Shown: one piece after another, positions 6,018 through 7,389 of the stretch
How the letters are laid out: every line of letters begins with the position of its first letter
Numbering within the stretch: position 1 is the stretch's first letter
Origin: an uncultured Leucobacter sp.
GTDB lineage: Bacteria > Actinomycetota > Actinomycetes > Actinomycetales > Microbacteriaceae
Assembly: GCA_945952575.1 (NCBI GenBank)
Contig: CAMFIY010000136.1
Location: forward strand, 1 to 7,389
DNA: 7,389 bases
Direction: 5' to 3'
Notes under the pieces: generated by a model
Told to the model about the DNA's origin: nothing
The model's database searches: none
Seen by the model: the letters and a program-made list of their open reading frames with translations, nothing else
Translations under genes and position numbers: made by a program

Positions 6018-6727
6018 GCCAGCACCGCCGCGCTCGAACCGCCGGTTTCGCTGCGCAGATGCAGGTAGGTCTCCTCGCTCACCTCGCCGATCAGGTTGCC
6101 GTGCTCGTCGTAGAGCTGGGATCCGGCGTGGCGGCGGGAGAGCTCCGAGTCGGGGGTCAGCGCCTCGTTCGACTCGTGGAAGAGCCGCCAGAACTGATCG
6201 GCGTCGAGCACGTAGCCCTCGAGCAGGATCCGCTCCATCGCCGGGCCGGCCGCGCCGGCCGCGGGCTCGGTCGGGGTCGCCTCGACAGCATCGACGCCGA
6301 ACGTCGCCGCGCCGTCGCCCAGCTCGGTCGTCGCATAGGCCACCCCGCGGATCGCCGCGTACTCGTGCAGTGCGCCGAGGAAGTCGACGTGCGCCACGTT
6401 CCGCACCCGGACGGCCGGCGCACCGGTGAGCAGTGCGAGGCTCAGCTCGTCCACGAAGGCCGGGGCCAGCATCGGCGCCGGGGCGCCCTGGCCGTCGAGC
6501 AGCACCGATCCGTCGTCCTGCTTCGCGAAGACGAAGCCCGTCGCCGCGACCGGGTACCGGTCTCGGATCTCCTCCATGAGCGTCACCGCGTCATAGCCCT
6601 CGGCCTCGGCGGCCATGATGGCGTCGCGGATCGCGTTCACGGCGTAGCCGGGACAGCTGCGGGCGTGCAGGTAGCGGCCGACCATGTGGCGCATCTCGCG
6701 CGCCGAGGCTCGCATGTTCGTGGTCAT
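6014..6727 (-). CDS. Hypothetical protein, second gene of the cassette
   Basis: 237 residues; I do not recognise a family. It is soluble, with no signal peptide or membrane segment. The N-terminal third is helical (MRASAREMRHMVGRYL, then NAIRDAIMAAEAEGYDAVTLMEEIRDRYP). The middle (about 65-145) alternates short strands and helices, with GFVFAKQDDGSVLLDGQG, an AVRVRNVAHVDFLGALHEYAA segment and YATTELGDG. An Ala/Pro/Glu-rich linker (148-163) separates a C-terminal part (164-226) with ERILLEGYVLDADQFWRLF and YDEHGNLIGEVSEETYLHL. The ATG is preceded at seven bases by GGAG and overlaps the upstream stop as ATGA; its own stop overlaps the M19 start in the same way. No catalytic motif is apparent, so it may be a small partner subunit or an unrecognised enzyme. 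That it is a real gene is supported by the coupled overlaps at both ends and continuous protein-like composition. Confidence 0.85.
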   Translation of the reverse strand: MTTNMRASAREMRHMVGRYLHARSCPGYAVNAIRDAIMAAEAEGYDAVTLMEEIRDRYPVAATGFVFAKQDDGSVLLDGQGAPAPMLAPAFVDELSLALLTGAPAVRVRNVAHVDFLGALHEYAAIRGVAYATTELGDGAATFGVDAVEATPTEPAAGAAGPAMERILLEGYVLDADQFWRLFHESNEALTPDSELSRRHAGSQLYDEHGNLIGEVSEETYLHLRSETGGSSAAVLA

Positions 6728-7389
6728 CGCGTGACTCCAATCGCGGCGGCGGGCATCTGCGGGTAGCGGGTGTCGAGTTCGAGACGCTCGTTCAGGTCGG
6801 CTGCGGTGGGGGCGCCGAGGTAGATGAGGCCGAGCACGTTGCGGTCGTCGCCCTCGTCGACCGTGCGGGCGAGCCCGTGCACGGCGGAGTTCATGAAGCG
6901 GACGATCGACACCGGGATGAAGGTGTCGGAGAGCATGTTCATGTGGGGCGAGTGATAGCGGAACTCGCGCAGCGACTGGATCCGCTCGATCGCGGATCGC
7001 AGCTCGGGACGCTCGCGGAGCAGCTCGCCGACGGTGTGGCCGCCCGCGGTCTCGATCGCGGCAGCCACCGCCTGCACGTCGCCCGGCAGGTCCAGCGCCC
7101 AGTTGCGCCCACCGCTGACCTCATCGACGGGACCGCGGCGCGGCTCCTCGGCGTCTGCGGATTTGTACCAGACGAACGCGCGGGCGCCCGGCGCGTCCAT
7201 GTCGATGTCGAGCGCCCAGGCGTAGTCGGCGTCGATGATGCCGCGCAGCTCCGCGAGGGGCATCGTCGGCTCGCACACGAACTGCTCGGCACGGATCCCG
7301 CCCTCGATCGCCTCGGCGACCCGCTCGCAGGGCAGCAGCTCGAGCAGGTTGGCGGCGGCGAGCTCCCACGCCTCGGCGCCGATCTCACC
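6724..7389 (-). CDS. Hypothetical protein, 5' end beyond the window
   Basis: The frame is open to the window edge; 221 C-terminal residues are visible, so the protein is longer than this. I do not recognise the family. The part upstream of the first internal start (GTG 7278) still looks like protein (AWELAAANLLELLPCERVAEAIEGGI), so the gene is truncated by the window rather than starting at 7278. Visible features are an acidic/aromatic stretch YAWALDIDMDAPGARAFVWY (56-75), RNWALDLPGD (95-104), a helical ETAGGHTVGELLRERPELRSAIERI (113-137), and a distinctive His/Asn-rich segment FRYHSPHMNMLSD followed by IPVSIVRFMNSAVHG (143-172), then NVLGLIYLGAPTAADLNERL. The clustered R, Y, H, S, H and N residues could form an active or ligand site. 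There is no membrane segment. It is the first visible gene of the ATGA-coupled unit, and its function is not assignable here. Confidence 0.82.
   Translation of the reverse strand, partial: GEIGAEAWELAAANLLELLPCERVAEAIEGGIRAEQFVCEPTMPLAELRGIIDADYAWALDIDMDAPGARAFVWYKSADAEEPRRGPVDEVSGGRNWALDLPGDVQAVAAAIETAGGHTVGELLRERPELRSAIERIQSLREFRYHSPHMNMLSDTFIPVSIVRFMNSAVHGLARTVDEGDDRNVLGLIYLGAPTAADLNERLELDTRYPQMPAAAIGVTR

Noticed and set aside
5307..6068. Plus-strand open frame (253 codons) opposite the M19 gene, and a similar one at 6059-6766
   Set aside because: Both are antisense shadows of genes with clear overlaps and ribosome-binding sites; their composition is biased and no motifs are seen.
1..7389. 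CRISPR arrays, tRNA/rRNA genes, transposases or phage genes
   Set aside because: No regularly spaced repeats, RNA gene features or mobile-element proteins are seen on either strand.

Overview
This is a very GC-rich (roughly 70%) stretch in which every gene I can support lies on the minus strand, so transcription runs from right to left. High GC, a GTG/ATG-started PadR regulator coupled to a membrane protein, ATGA stop/start overlaps and a stand-alone prephenate dehydratase together suggest an actinobacterium, plausibly of the Microbacteriaceae. That placement is an inference; no rRNA or other phylogenetic marker is present.

Layout in the direction of transcription. (1) 7389-4627 is a four-gene, translationally coupled unit. 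It holds the C-terminal part of an unrecognised protein cut by the window edge, a second unrecognised protein of 237 residues, an M19 'renal dipeptidase' family protein lacking several metal ligands, and a RidA/YjgF-family protein. All three junctions are 4-base ATGA overlaps, so the products probably work in one pathway. A GC-rich 10-bp hairpin around the ridA stop codon may end the unit. (2) 4549-2888 is phosphoglucomutase (pgm), complete with all active-site motifs. (3) 2887-2628 is a 260-bp gene-free region with unusual structure: a perfect 21-bp inverted repeat flanked by complementary C-rich and G-rich tracts, a strong G-quadruplex motif on the pheA coding strand, and a 10-bp triplet repeat. 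(4) 2627-1668 is prephenate dehydratase (pheA) with a C-terminal ACT domain. (5) 1589-52 is a PadR-family repressor overlapping by ATGA a HAAS-like three-helix membrane protein with an external C-terminal domain. An 18-bp near-perfect palindrome over the padR start looks like an autoregulatory operator. Positions 1-51 hold only the sequence downstream of the last gene.

Pgm interconverts glucose-1-P and glucose-6-P and PheA makes phenylpyruvate; these are core metabolism. The PadR/HAAS pair is a self-contained envelope-related regulatory unit. The right-hand cassette is the most interesting part. A RidA-type protein suggests that reactive enamine/imine intermediates arise nearby, and the M19 protein belongs to a non-canonical lineage, so an unusual amino-acid or N-substituted amine pathway is possible. 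The substrate cannot be read from the sequence. The window is also clearly enriched in the hexamer GGATCC (21 copies), in all three codon phases.
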